Shown: positions 41,449 to 50,040 of the stretch, piece by piece
How the letters are laid out: each line of letters begins with the position of its first letter
How positions within the stretch are numbered: position 1 is the first letter of the stretch
Assembly (NCBI RefSeq): GCF_029968095.1
Contig: NZ_JASCIR010000002.1
Span: 1 to 64,000 of the forward strand
Source of the DNA: Streptomyces solicavernae
Lineage (GTDB): Bacteria > Actinomycetota > Actinomycetes > Streptomycetales > Streptomycetaceae
Direction of reading: 5' to 3'
Length of the DNA: 64,000 bases
Notes under the pieces: model-generated
Seen by the model: only the letters and a program-made list of their open reading frames with translations
What the model was told of the DNA's origin: nothing
Database searches by the model: none
Translations under genes and position numbers: made by a program

Positions 41449-41502
41449 CGTACGACAGGCGCGAACTCCCGTCCTGCGCCCGGGCGTACGACAGGCGCGA
41501 AC
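41449..41502. promoter_or_regulatory. 18-base direct repeats upstream of the TrmB/LuxR regulator
   Basis: CGTACGACAGGCGCGAAC occurs at 41449-41466 and again, unchanged, at 41485-41502 (36 bases apart), with a shorter GCGAAC copy at 41422. They lie 30-110 bases upstream of the regulator's start and could be its binding sites. The rest of the 483-base gap 41396-41878 shows no gene. Confidence 0.4.
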
Positions 41503-41866
41503 CCCGGCCCGTGGCGGAAAACAGCCACGGCGCAAACCCGCCGCCCAACATCATCCCCGTATCCCCCACCTCTCTGCCAAGGTGTCGCCACCGGTTGCCG
41601 GAGCCGGGCGGTTCCACGGAGCCGCAGGCCAGGGGGTGTTCGGCAGGTGCCGGCGGCGTGTGTGGCCCGCCCGCCGCGACCCGGGCGCGCGCACGCCCGG
41701 AGCCCCGCGGGGGCGCGGCCACCACGACCGGCCCGCCGGGCGTCCTTCCCGTGGGGGGTGGGGCCGCCCGGCGGGCCTCTCTCGTACGCATGTGCCCCAT
41801 GCGGCAAGGGAGTTCGAGGCGTGGGCGGTATTTCAGGAAGGGCCGTTTCGGGGCGGCCGTCCTGTG

Positions 41867-41872
41867 GACAAT
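41867..41872 (+). promoter_or_regulatory. Candidate -10 hexamer (GACAAT), phosphatase gene
   Basis: GACAAT ends six bases before the ATG at 41879. The intervening AAGGGC could also serve as a weak ribosome site, so leadered and leaderless readings are both open. Confidence 0.35.
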
Positions 41873-41878
41873 AAGGGC

Positions 41879-43462
41879 ATGAGCCAGCAGGGGGACAGGC
41901 ACAGGCACACACACAACTCCGGCCAGGGAGCGGAGGACGGCCAGGGGGGCCGGAGAGACCGGGACGGCCGGGGAGACCGGGACGGCCAGGCAGACCGGGA
42001 CGGCCGGAGAGACCGGGACGGCCAGGGAGGCCAGGGCGGCCAGGCAGACGGCCGGAGAGGCCAGGACGGCCAGGCAGACCAGGTCGGCCAGCCAGACCAG
42101 CGGGCCGACTGGTGGGGGCGGTTGTATGACGCGGCCACCGAGGACACCGGACCCGTCCCTGCCCCGGACACCCTGGACGACCGCTTCGCCTCCGCCACGG
42201 ACACCCTCGGCGGCGGCGGTACGGAGCACCCCCCAGGAATGCCGACGGGTGCCGAACCCGCCGCCCCCACCGCCCCCGCCGCCCTCGCACCCCGCCCGCC
42301 CGCCGCCGACGCCGCGCCCTACGCCCCGCTGCGCGCCCCCTGGGAGCCACCGGCGGACCCGGCGGACCCGGCGGACCCGGGGGCGCCGACCACGTTCGGC
42401 CCCGCGCGCACCCCGCCGGAACCCGGGCCTGCCCCCGAACCCGGGCCTGCCCCCGAACCCGGGCCCGCCCCCGAACCCGGGCCCGCCCCCGAACCCGGGC
42501 CTGCCCCCGAACCCGGGCCGCCCACCCCGCGGGCCGCCGTCCTCGCGCCCGGCGCCGCCGCGCGGCCCCGTGCCGGGTACGTCGGGGACGGGCCGCCGAC
42601 GTACGAGGCGGAGCCCACCGCGCTGCCGCCGGCCGACCCCGACGCCCTCGCCGGGCTCGTCGCCGACACCGTGCTCGACGGCGCCCGGTACGGGTCGTGC
42701 ACGCTGCGCGCCGCGTCCGTGCGCGGCGACTCCGCCCGCTACCGCGGCGAACCGCGCCGCGACGCCCTGCTCACCGCACGCTTCGGCGGCGGCGAGGTGC
42801 GCGACGGGCTCGTCCTGGTCGCCCTCGCCACCGGCGCCCGCACCGCCTCCGCCGCGCACCTCGCCGCCGCCGACGCCTGCCACTGGATCGGCGGCGCCGT
42901 GGGCCGCAGCCACGCCCGGCTCGCCGACGACATCCGCGCGGGCCGCCGCGGCGACCTCAAGTCCGGCCTGCACCGGCTCACCGCCCGCACCCTCGGCAAG
43001 CTCCGCGCGGCCGCCGCCGAACAGGGCCTGCAACCCGAGGAGTACAGCGCGACGACACTGCGCTGCCTGCTCGTACCGGCCGATCCGCAGTGCCGTACGC
43101 GGGTGTTCTTCGGCATCGGCTCAGGTGGGCTCTTCCGGCTCAGGGACGGGGCCTGGCAGGACATCGAGCCGCAGGTCAGTGAGGCGGTCGGGGAGCCGGT
43201 GAGGGGCTTCGGCGCGCTGCCCGAGGAGTCCGGCGAGCCGTTCCGCTTCCGCGCCTCGGCGGCCCGCCCCGGCGACCGGCTGCTGCTGTGCAGCGGGGGC
43301 CTGGCGGAACCTTTGCGCGGTGAGCCCGCCCTCGCCGGGCATCTCCTGGGGCAGTGGTCGGCGCCCGAGCCGCCCGGGCTCACGGAGTTTCTGGCGGATG
43401 TGCGGGTGCGGGTGAAGGGGTATGCGGACGACCGGACGGCCTGCGGGCTGTGGGAGGCGTGA
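41879..43462 (+). CDS. PP2C-like protein phosphatase with a long disordered repeat leader
   Basis: A 527-residue protein. The first ~240 residues are disordered: Asp/Arg/Gly/Gln repeats ([12 protein letters not shown], 41935-42090) and six PEPGPA units from 18-base repeats (42419-42526). A PPM/PP2C-type domain follows (about 260-525): [24 protein letters not shown] near 280-303, [28 protein letters not shown] near 315-342, and the terminal metal-site motif [14 protein letters not shown]. Several metal-binding Asp of canonical PP2Cs are not obvious, so catalytic activity is uncertain. A Ser/Thr phosphatase-like signalling role is inferred from family. A terminator hairpin follows. Confidence 0.87.
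   Translation: MSQQGDRHRHTHNSGQGAEDGQGGRRDRDGRGDRDGQADRDGRRDRDGQGGQGGQADGRRGQDGQADQVGQPDQRADWWGRLYDAATEDTGPVPAPDTLDDRFASATDTLGGGGTEHPPGMPTGAEPAAPTAPAALAPRPPAADAAPYAPLRAPWEPPADPADPADPGAPTTFGPARTPPEPGPAPEPGPAPEPGPAPEPGPAPEPGPAPEPGPPTPRAAVLAPGAAARPRAGYVGDGPPTYEAEPTALPPADPDALAGLVADTVLDGARYGSCTLRAASVRGDSARYRGEPRRDALLTARFGGGEVRDGLVLVALATGARTASAAHLAAADACHWIGGAVGRSHARLADDIRAGRRGDLKSGLHRLTARTLGKLRAAAAEQGLQPEEYSATTLRCLLVPADPQCRTRVFFGIGSGGLFRLRDGAWQDIEPQVSEAVGEPVRGFGALPEESGEPFRFRASAARPGDRLLLCSGGLAEPLRGEPALAGHLLGQWSAPEPPGLTEFLADVRVRVKGYADDRTACGLWEA
42419..42526 (+). repeat. Six 18-base repeats encoding PEPGPA
   Basis: GAACCCGGGC(C/T)(T/C)GCCCCC repeated six times in frame in the disordered leader of the phosphatase. 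Confidence 0.95.
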
Positions 43463-43469
43463 GCGTTCG

Positions 43470-43510
43470 CCGGAGGGGCTGACGTTTCCGCCTCTCCGGG
43501 GAGATTTTCG
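43470..43510 (+). terminator. Hairpin plus T-rich tail after the phosphatase gene
   Basis: CCGGAGGGG pairs with CCTCTCCGG (one G.T pair) around a 12-base loop, followed by GGAGATTTTCG. It lies eight bases after the phosphatase stop. Confidence 0.7.
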
Positions 43511-43587
43511 ACAGGCGACCGTAAGCACCCCGTGAGTGGATGGGGCACGAGACCCTGCCCAGCGCCCCGCAGGAAAGGTGCACCCCC

Positions 43588-45330
43588 ATGGCCAAGCAGA
43601 ACGTCGCCGAACAGTTCGTCGGCATCCTCGTGCGCGCGGGGGTACGCCGCCTGTACGGAGTCGTCGGCGACAGCCTCAACCCCGTCGTGGACGCGATCCG
43701 CCGCACCGGCGACATCGACTGGGTGCAGGTGCGGCACGAGGAGACCGCCGCCTTCGCCGCCGGAGCGGAAGCACAGATCACCGGCAGACTCGCCGCCTGC
43801 GCGGGCTCCTGCGGGCCCGGCAACCTGCACCTCATCAACGGCCTGTACGACGCGCACCGCTCCATGGCCCCGGTCCTCGCCCTCGCCTCGCACATCCCGT
43901 CGAGCGAGATCGGTCTCAACTACTTCCAGGAGACCCACCCCGACCAGCTGTTCCGCGAGTGCAGCCACTACAGCGAGCTGATCTCCACCCCGAAGCAGAT
44001 GCCCCGGCTGCTGCAGACCGCGATCCAGCACGCCGTCGGCCAGGGCGGCGTCAGCGTCGTCGCGCTCCCCGGCGACGTGGCGTCCGAGCCCGCCCCGGAG
44101 AAGGCCCCCGAGCACGCCCTGGTCACGGCGCGGCCCAGCGTCCGCCCCGGCGACCCGGAGATCGACCAGCTGGTCGACCTGATCGACGCGGCCGACCGCA
44201 TCACCCTCTTCTGCGGCAGCGGCACCGCCGGCGCGCACAAGGAGGTCATGGAGTTCGCCGAGACCGTCAAGTCCCCGGTGGGACACGCGCTGCGCGGGAA
44301 AGAATTCATCCAGTACGAGAATCCGTACGACGTCGGCATGAGCGGACTGCTCGGCTACGGCGCCGCCTACGAGGCCACCCACGAGTGCGACCTGCTGATC
44401 CTGCTCGGCACGGACTTCCCGTACAACGCGTTCCTGCCCGACGACGTGAAGATCGTCCAGGTCGACGTCCGGCCCGAGCACCTCGGCCGGCGCTCGAAGC
44501 TGGACCTCGCGGTGTGGGGCGACGTACGCGAGACGCTGCGCTGTCTGACGCCTCGGGTCCGGCCCAAGAGCGACCGGCGGTTCCTCGACAAGATGCTGAA
44601 GAAGCACGCCGAGGCCCTGGAAGGCGTCGTCAAGGCGTACACCCGCAAGGTCGAGAAGCATGTGCCGATCCATCCCGAGTACGTGGCCTCCGTACTGGAC
44701 GAACTCGCCGACGACGACGCCGTGTTCACCGTCGACACCGGGATGTGCAACGTGTGGGCGGCCCGCTATCTCTCGCCCAACGGCCGGCGGCGCGTCATCG
44801 GCTCGTTCTCGCACGGCTCGATGGCGAACGCGCTGCCGCAGGCCATCGGCGCACAGTTCGTGGACCGCGGGCGGCAGGTCGTGTCGATGTCCGGCGACGG
44901 CGGCTTCTCGATGCTGATGGGCGACTTCCTGACCCTGGTCCAGTACGACCTGCCCGTGAAGGTCGTCCTCTTCGACAACTCCTCCCTGGGAATGGTCGAG
45001 TTGGAGATGCTGGTGGCCGGGCTGCCCTCGTACGGCACCGGCAACCACAACCCGGACTTCGCGGCCGTGGCGCGGGCCTGCGGGGCGTACGGGGTGCGGG
45101 TGGAGAAGCCGAAGCAGCTCGCGGGCGCGCTGAAGGACGCCTTCAAGCACAAGGGGCCCGCGCTGGTGGACGTGGTGACCGACCCGAACGCGTTGTCCAT
45201 TCCGCCGAAGATCAGCGCGGAGATGGTGACCGGGTTCGCGCTGTCGGCCAGCAAGATCGTCCTTGACGGGGGTGTGGGGCGGATGGTCCAGATGGCCCGC
45301 TCCAACCTCCGCAATGTGCCGCGGCCTTAG
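43588..45330 (+). CDS. poxB: Pyruvate dehydrogenase (quinone)/pyruvate oxidase-like thiamine-diphosphate enzyme
   Basis: A 580-residue ThDP enzyme. The N-terminal pyrimidine domain has the activating Glu in VRHEETAAFAAGAEAQ near residue 50; the middle FAD/NAD-like domain has LFCGSGTAGAHKEVMEFA near 209; the ThDP-binding motif GDGGFSMLMGDFLTL..VLFDNSSLG lies near 436-472. The closest family by order and length is PoxB, which oxidises pyruvate to acetate and CO2 and passes electrons to menaquinone at the membrane. AGGAAAGG precedes the ATG. Other ThDP enzymes (acetolactate synthase-like) are possible but less likely given YQETHPDQLFRECSHY-type sequence near 115-133. Confidence 0.88.
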   Translation: MAKQNVAEQFVGILVRAGVRRLYGVVGDSLNPVVDAIRRTGDIDWVQVRHEETAAFAAGAEAQITGRLAACAGSCGPGNLHLINGLYDAHRSMAPVLALASHIPSSEIGLNYFQETHPDQLFRECSHYSELISTPKQMPRLLQTAIQHAVGQGGVSVVALPGDVASEPAPEKAPEHALVTARPSVRPGDPEIDQLVDLIDAADRITLFCGSGTAGAHKEVMEFAETVKSPVGHALRGKEFIQYENPYDVGMSGLLGYGAAYEATHECDLLILLGTDFPYNAFLPDDVKIVQVDVRPEHLGRRSKLDLAVWGDVRETLRCLTPRVRPKSDRRFLDKMLKKHAEALEGVVKAYTRKVEKHVPIHPEYVASVLDELADDDAVFTVDTGMCNVWAARYLSPNGRRRVIGSFSHGSMANALPQAIGAQFVDRGRQVVSMSGDGGFSMLMGDFLTLVQYDLPVKVVLFDNSSLGMVELEMLVAGLPSYGTGNHNPDFAAVARACGAYGVRVEKPKQLAGALKDAFKHKGPALVDVVTDPNALSIPPKISAEMVTGFALSASKIVLDGGVGRMVQMARSNLRNVPRP

Positions 45331-45531
45331 GGTCCCGTCGCGCCCGTAGCGCCTCCGCCACCGGCACCGGCTCGCCCGGCGCGTGCCACACCGTCAGGGC
45401 CGGAGGGGTGTCCCGAGACCGTGCGGAATCGGCAGGCGTGCCGCTTTCCCGGCAGGGGCATGCATCACCGTGTACGTGTTCGACGTGAGATGTCCGTGAA
45501 GGGAAGAGCCGACAGCCTACGGGCGGGGGTC

Positions 45532-46044
45532 ATGACAAGCCACGCACAGGAAAGCACCATCTCGGGCGATGCGGCGGTGGGGGATCCGGAGCGGCTGCAC
45601 CGCAGACTCGGGCGCGCCGACCTGCGGACGGTGTCCGAAGTCCGGCGCGCGATCAGGGAGTTGCTGCTGCACTGGGGAAAACCGGAACGCACGGACGTGG
45701 CCGAGCTGCTCACCAGCGAGATCGTCACCAACGCACTGGTCCACACCGACGACGACGCGGTCCTGACGGCCACGCTCCGCGAGCACCGGCTCCGGGTCGA
45801 GGTCAGGGACTTCGTCGGCCGCAGGCCGACCCCGCGGGTACCGCACGCCGACGACGGTACGGGCGGCAGGGGCCTGCTCCTCGTCCAGTCACTGGCCGAC
45901 GCCTGGGGCGTGCGCACCCAGGACGGCGGAAAGGCGGTCTGGTTCGAGCTGGACGGATTCGAGCCGGACGGATTCCAGCCGGACGGATTCCAGCCGGGCG
46001 GATTCCAGCCGGGCGGGTTCGAGCCGGGCGGAGGGCTCGCCTGA
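45532..46044 (+). CDS. ATP-binding anti-sigma-factor-type kinase (HATPase_c, RsbW-like)
   Basis: A 170-residue protein with a single GHKL ATPase domain: ELLTSEIVTNALVHTDDDAV (N box) near residues 58-77 and GTGGRGLLLVQSLADAWGV (G box) near 104-122. Streptomyces carry dozens of such proteins; some are anti-sigma factors. The C-terminus continues the native WFELD into a run of six 15-base repeats (GFEPD/GFQPD/GFQPG). Start uncertain: ATG 45532 gives the core protein; ATG 45490 would add 14 residues. No sigma factor gene adjoins. Confidence 0.85.
   Translation: MTSHAQESTISGDAAVGDPERLHRRLGRADLRTVSEVRRAIRELLLHWGKPERTDVAELLTSEIVTNALVHTDDDAVLTATLREHRLRVEVRDFVGRRPTPRVPHADDGTGGRGLLLVQSLADAWGVRTQDGGKAVWFELDGFEPDGFQPDGFQPGGFQPGGFEPGGGLA
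45940..46029 (+). repeat. Six 15-base repeats at the 3' end of the HATPase gene
   Basis: The native codons TGGTTCGAGCTGGAC are followed by five similar units (GGATTCGAGCCGGAC, GGATTCCAGCCGG(A/G)C...), suggesting the array grew from the last conserved strand of the domain. Confidence 0.95.
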
Positions 46045-46068
46045 ACCCTCCGCCCCGGTCCGGACCGG

Positions 46069-47202
46069 TCAACCGAACTGCTGCTCCAGGTCCTTGAGCT
46101 TCTGCTCCAGGGAGTCGAGCCGGGGCAGCGTCTGCGTGTCGTCCTCGGCGGTGAGGTCGACCGGCTCCGCGGCCGCCTCACCGCCGCTCACGGACTGCAG
46201 CGAGGGTCTGGATCGTACGGGCAGCTGTTCCGCCGCTATGGCGGGGTCCGCGCCGCCCGACGGGTCGCCGCCCTGCGCACCCTGGCCCGTCGGGCCCGCG
46301 CCCACCGCCTGCGGCTGGCCCTGCGCGGGCAGTACGGCCTGCGGGGTCTGTCCGGTGAGCGCGGCGGCCTGCGGCTGCGGCTCGCGGGCGTCGAGGCGGC
46401 CGATCTTGCCCGTCAGGGTGCGCTGGCCCCGGCTCACCGCCTTCAGGTGGGCCCGCTCCAGCTTCTCCTGCTCGCGCCGGTGCTGCCGGGTCTCCGTCTT
46501 CTGCTTGCGTTCGTCGCGCACTTCCTCGACCGCCTCATCCAGGCTGCGTACGCCTTCGAGGAGCATCAGCGACCAGGCGCCGAAGGTCTCCCGCGGCGCG
46601 CGCAGCCAGCGCACCACCCGGATCTGCGGCAACGGCCGCGGTACGAGGCCCTGTTCGCGCAGGGCCGCACGGCGGGTCTGCTTCAGGGCGCGGTCGAAGA
46701 GGACCGCCGCGCTGAGCGACATGCCGGCGAAGAACTGCGGGGCGCCGTCGTGGCCCAGCCCCCGCGGCGCGTGCACCCAGTTGAACCAGGCCGCGGCCCC
46801 CGCGAACGTCCACACCAGGAGCCGCGAGCCGAGCGCCGCGTCCCCGTGGCTGGCCTCGCGCACCGCGAGCACCGAGCAGAACATCGCGGCGCCGTCCAGG
46901 CCGAACGGCACCAGGTACTCCCAGCCCCCGGAGAGGTTGAGGTTCTGCCGCCCGAAGCCCACAAGGCCGTGGAACGACAGGGCCGCGGCCACCGCCGCAC
47001 AGCAGAAGAGGAGTACGTACGAGGCCGTGCCGTAGATGGCCTCCTTGCGCCTGCGGCGCTCCTCGCTGCGCTCCCAGGAGTCCTCGGCGGCCTTCTCCCC
47101 GGCCCGCTTCCCGCGTGCGACCACCGCCACCGCCGCAAGCAGGCCCAGGAGCAGAACGCCGCCGGGAAGCAGCCAGTCCAGCGATATGTCGGTCATTCTC
47201 AT
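46069..47202 (-). CDS. DUF2637 membrane protein
   Basis: A 377-residue protein: one N-terminal span (WLLPGGVLLLGLLAAVAVVA), a charged segment, then about four spans with DUF2637-type sequence (YVLLFCCAAVAAALSFHGLVGFG; LVPFGLDGAAMFCSVLAVREASHG; WTFAGAAAWFNWVHAP, residues 60-165). A long cytoplasmic C-terminal half has a basic coiled-coil-like stretch (DERKQKTETRQHRREQEKLERAHLKAV near 230-256), a Gln/Gly linker and a terminal acidic coil (LDSLEQKLKDLEQQFG). Relatives in Streptomyces include plasmid-spread and replication-associated membrane proteins, but the role here is unknown. AAGGGA precedes the ATG. Confidence 0.87.
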   Translation of the reverse strand: MRMTDISLDWLLPGGVLLLGLLAAVAVVARGKRAGEKAAEDSWERSEERRRRKEAIYGTASYVLLFCCAAVAAALSFHGLVGFGRQNLNLSGGWEYLVPFGLDGAAMFCSVLAVREASHGDAALGSRLLVWTFAGAAAWFNWVHAPRGLGHDGAPQFFAGMSLSAAVLFDRALKQTRRAALREQGLVPRPLPQIRVVRWLRAPRETFGAWSLMLLEGVRSLDEAVEEVRDERKQKTETRQHRREQEKLERAHLKAVSRGQRTLTGKIGRLDAREPQPQAAALTGQTPQAVLPAQGQPQAVGAGPTGQGAQGGDPSGGADPAIAAEQLPVRSRPSLQSVSGGEAAAEPVDLTAEDDTQTLPRLDSLEQKLKDLEQQFG

Positions 47203-47442
47203 GGGGGTCCCTTGCGTCGCAAATTCAAAGGGGCGCGCGAATGCGCTTCGTTGGAAGGGTGGGGGTGGGTGACGGGCGGGCTAGTCGGGCGCCATATTGG
47301 CTCAACCGGAATGTCGCCCAGGCGCTTTCGGCGCAAGAGGGGGAAATGAGGCCGCGGCACGGCGCGGATGGGGGACACGTCCTCGAACTGGCCGTCGAGA
47401 GTGCCGAGTCGGGTTCGAACGGCGCTACCCCTGGGGGGTGGT

Positions 47443-48318
47443 TCAGCGGGCGGCCGCCGCGGTCAGCCGCCGCACGCGCTGCGCGTCGCAGGTGCGCGGG
47501 CAGGTGACGCAGGTGTCCTCGGGGCGCAGCGTGTAGAAGAGGCAGCAGCTCGCCCGGTCCCGGGTGGGCAGCGCCTCGCCGTTCGGCCCGGTCAGCTCGC
47601 GGAACGCGGCCGCGCCCACGTACGGCTTCGTGGTGCCGGGCAGCAGCTGCTCCAGGTCCGCCATGGCGCGGTGCTCCTCGCCGAGGAGGTGGGCCACGTA
47701 CCAGAGGCCCTCGACGATCTCGTCCGTCGCCATGCCCCACAGGGCGCGCGGCCCGCGCCGCATCCGCGGGCGGAAGCCCTCCAGGACCGGGCCCAGGTGC
47801 TCGGCGACGGCCGCCCGCACCTCGCCGCGCAGCGCCTCCTCGTCGGGCACGACCCGGGCGCCCGGCGTGTCCGCGGCCGGGTCGTCCGGCAGGCAGGCGA
47901 ACTCCGTGACGCGTACGGCCATGCGGCCGAGGGAGCGCTGGAAGGTGACGTTCGCCACGGGGAACCGCGGCACCCGGCGCAGCAGGAACCACGGCACGGT
48001 GATCAGCAGGCAGGCCGGCCACGCGTACCGGTGCAGCCCGAAGCTGGCGATCACATCGGGGCGGGCCTGCTGCTCGTAGTCCCGCAGGATCTGCGCGTTG
48101 TCCCACGCGAGGAACGCGTCAAGGTCGGCCCCGCCGTCCGCGAGCCGGGCGGCGGGGACCCAGCCGCCGTCCTGCGGGGCCTGCTCGTCCGCCCTCAGCT
48201 CCTGGAACCGCAGCCCGGGGAAGACCTCCGTGAGGCGGGCGTACGCCTCCGCGACGGGCGAGGCGGCCGGACGTACGGCCGGCCGTGCGGCGCCGGGGGC
48301 CAGGGCGGGCAGGAGCAT
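47443..48318 (-). CDS. FhuF-like [2Fe-2S] ferric-siderophore reductase
   Basis: A 291-residue cytoplasmic protein whose C-terminus carries the FhuF-type cluster motif CCLFYTLRPEDTCVTCPRTC near residues 258-277 (Cys-Cys-x10-Cys-x2-Cys). The upstream part contains the IucA/FhuF-like region (WPACLLITVPWFLLRRVPRFPVANVTF near 100-126). FhuF reduces Fe(III) in hydroxamate siderophores; here the iron box upstream and the catecholate cluster 33 kb away suggest a role in iron release in the same regulon. The ATG at 48318 is preceded by GGTGG. Confidence 0.9.
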   Translation of the reverse strand: MLLPALAPGAARPAVRPAASPVAEAYARLTEVFPGLRFQELRADEQAPQDGGWVPAARLADGGADLDAFLAWDNAQILRDYEQQARPDVIASFGLHRYAWPACLLITVPWFLLRRVPRFPVANVTFQRSLGRMAVRVTEFACLPDDPAADTPGARVVPDEEALRGEVRAAVAEHLGPVLEGFRPRMRRGPRALWGMATDEIVEGLWYVAHLLGEEHRAMADLEQLLPGTTKPYVGAAAFRELTGPNGEALPTRDRASCCLFYTLRPEDTCVTCPRTCDAQRVRRLTAAAAR

Positions 48319-48330
48319 GCGGGACCACCG

Positions 48331-48368
48331 ATTTCTAGCGATCGTTTGCAGGTAAGCCTTACCTTACC
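48331..48368 (-). promoter_or_regulatory. Iron box (48350-48368) and -10 (48331-48337) of the FhuF-like gene
   Basis: On the minus strand GGTAAGGTAAGGCTTACCT is an iron box of the DmdR/IdeR type, with arms GTAAGG/CTTAC closely matching the box at 14933. Downstream lies TAGAAAT, a fair -10, such that the box covers the -35 position: the expected geometry for iron-dependent repression. The box is also only 114 bases from the divergent GntR gene. Confidence 0.82.
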
Positions 48369-48481
48369 CGACCGATCGGAGGTTTGAACTGGAGCCCCGC
48401 CCGCATAGGGTCCCTGTCTGGCGCCCCGACCCGGCGCCCCGACCCGTACCCCGCGCCGAGACCGCACCGAGGAGGACCCGA

Positions 48482-49207
48482 GTGGAGCAGGCCGGACCGC
48501 GGCCCACCGGCCGACCCCCGGTGCCGCACGGACGCGTCCCGGAGCAGGCGCGCGGCGAAGACACCCGTACGGGGACCCCGCGGCAGGTGCGGCGGCACTC
48601 GGTGCGCGGCCAGATCCTGGAGGCGCTGCGGGCCGCCCTGGTGAGCGGCGAACTGGTGCCCGGCGAGGTCTACTCGGCACCGGCGCTCGGCGAGCGGTTC
48701 GGGGTCTCGGCGACCCCGGTGCGCGAGGCGATGCAGCGGCTCGCGCACGAGGGTGCCGTCGAGGTGGTGCCCAACCGGGGCTTCCGGGTCGCCGAGCGCA
48801 GCCCGCGCGAGCTGGCCGAACTCGCCGAGATCCGGGCCCTGTTGGAGGTGCCGGTGATGCTGCGGCTCGCCCGTACGCAACCCCCGGAGCGCTGGGCCGA
48901 GTTGCGGCCGCTCGCCGAGCGGACCTCGGCCGCGGCGGCGCGCGGCGACCTCGCGGCGTACGTCGACGCGGACCGCGCCTTCCACCACGCGATCCTCGCC
49001 CTCGCCGGGAACCGGCAGCTCCTCCTGATCGCCGACGACCTGCACCGCCGCTCGCAGTGGCCCCCGGCCTCCGGCCCCGTGCACCGCCGCCGGGCCGACC
49101 TCGTGGCCGACGCGGCGGAACACACCGCGCTCCTCGACGCCCTGGTGGCCCAGGATCTCGCGGTGGTGGGCGCGTTGGTACGGGAGCACTTCACGCAGGC
49201 GGAGTGA
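48482..49207 (+). CDS. GntR-family regulator (FCD/FadR subfamily)
   Basis: A 241-residue regulator: disordered leader of ~35 residues, winged helix (VRGQILEALRAALVSGELVPGEVYSAPALGERFGVSATPVREAMQRLAHEGAVEVVPNRGFRV, about 40-105), then an all-helical FCD ligand domain with metal-site residues (DADRAFHHAIL near 160; EHTALLDAL near 213). GAGGAGG precedes the GTG start. It converges on the SDR gene, 19 bases between stops, and may regulate that enzyme or the FhuF gene; neither is shown. Confidence 0.9.
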   Translation: MEQAGPRPTGRPPVPHGRVPEQARGEDTRTGTPRQVRRHSVRGQILEALRAALVSGELVPGEVYSAPALGERFGVSATPVREAMQRLAHEGAVEVVPNRGFRVAERSPRELAELAEIRALLEVPVMLRLARTQPPERWAELRPLAERTSAAAARGDLAAYVDADRAFHHAILALAGNRQLLLIADDLHRRSQWPPASGPVHRRRADLVADAAEHTALLDALVAQDLAVVGALVREHFTQAE

Positions 49208-49226
49208 TCCTGCCGTCCGCCCCGGC

Positions 49227-49997
49227 TCAGTGGACGGAGAACCCGCCGTCCACGAACAGCGTCTGGCCCTGCACATAGCGGGCCGCGTCGCTCGCCAGGA
49301 ACAGCGCGGCCCCGGCGCAGTCCTCGGGCTCCCCGTTGCGCCCCGCCATGGTGCGGGCGGCCATCTCCCAGGCCCGGCCCGGGACCGAGAACGCGGGCTC
49401 GCTCAGCGGCGTGCGGATGAACCCCGGCGCGAGGGCGTTCACGCACACCCCGTACGGGGCCCAGGCCTCCGCCTGGGAACGGGTCAGGCCGCAGATCGCC
49501 GCCTTGGAGACGCCGTACGCGCCGCTGTCGCCGAAGGCGCGGATCGACTGCTGCGAGGCGAGGTGCACGATCCGGCCCCAGCCCCGCTCGGCCATCTTCG
49601 GCCCGAAGCGCTGCCCGAGCAGGAACGGGGCGTCCACGTTGACCGCCATGGTGAAGTCCCAGTCCCGCTCGCTCAGTTCACCGAGCGGCGGCCGCAGGTT
49701 GACTCCGGCCGAGGTGACGAGGATGTCGGGTTCCCCGTACGCCTCGGCCACGCGGTCGGCGGCGGCCCGCAGGGCGGTGCGGTCCGCGAGGTCGGCGGCC
49801 ACCCAGCTCGCCCTGCCGCCGAGGGAGTCGAGGTGGTCCGCCGTCTCCTTCAGGGGCTCTTCGCGGCGGGCGAGCAGCACGACATGCGCTCCGGCGCCCG
49901 CCAGCGCGCCGGCGATCGCCCGGCCGATGCCGGAACTGCCGCCCGTGACGAGGGCGGTGCGCCCGGCGAGGCCGAAGTGTTGTTCCAGGTAGTCCAT
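49227..49997 (-). CDS. Short-chain dehydrogenase/reductase
   Basis: A 256-residue classical SDR: TGGSSGIGRAIA at residues 18-29, NAG-equivalent SAGVN near 95, catalytic Ser in ASQQS near 147 and Tyr/Lys in YGVSK near 160-164, ending FLASDAARYVQGQTLFVDGGFSVH. Its pattern fits the gluconate 5-dehydrogenase/sugar-alcohol branch, but substrate cannot be fixed. Pairing with a GntR regulator supports a catabolic role. Confidence 0.88.
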   Translation of the reverse strand: MDYLEQHFGLAGRTALVTGGSSGIGRAIAGALAGAGAHVVLLARREEPLKETADHLDSLGGRASWVAADLADRTALRAAADRVAEAYGEPDILVTSAGVNLRPPLGELSERDWDFTMAVNVDAPFLLGQRFGPKMAERGWGRIVHLASQQSIRAFGDSGAYGVSKAAICGLTRSQAEAWAPYGVCVNALAPGFIRTPLSEPAFSVPGRAWEMAARTMAGRNGEPEDCAGAALFLASDAARYVQGQTLFVDGGFSVH

Positions 49998-50040
49998 GCG
50001 GCGAGTCTGCCGGGCCCGCCTGTTCCCGCGTCGTCCCGTC

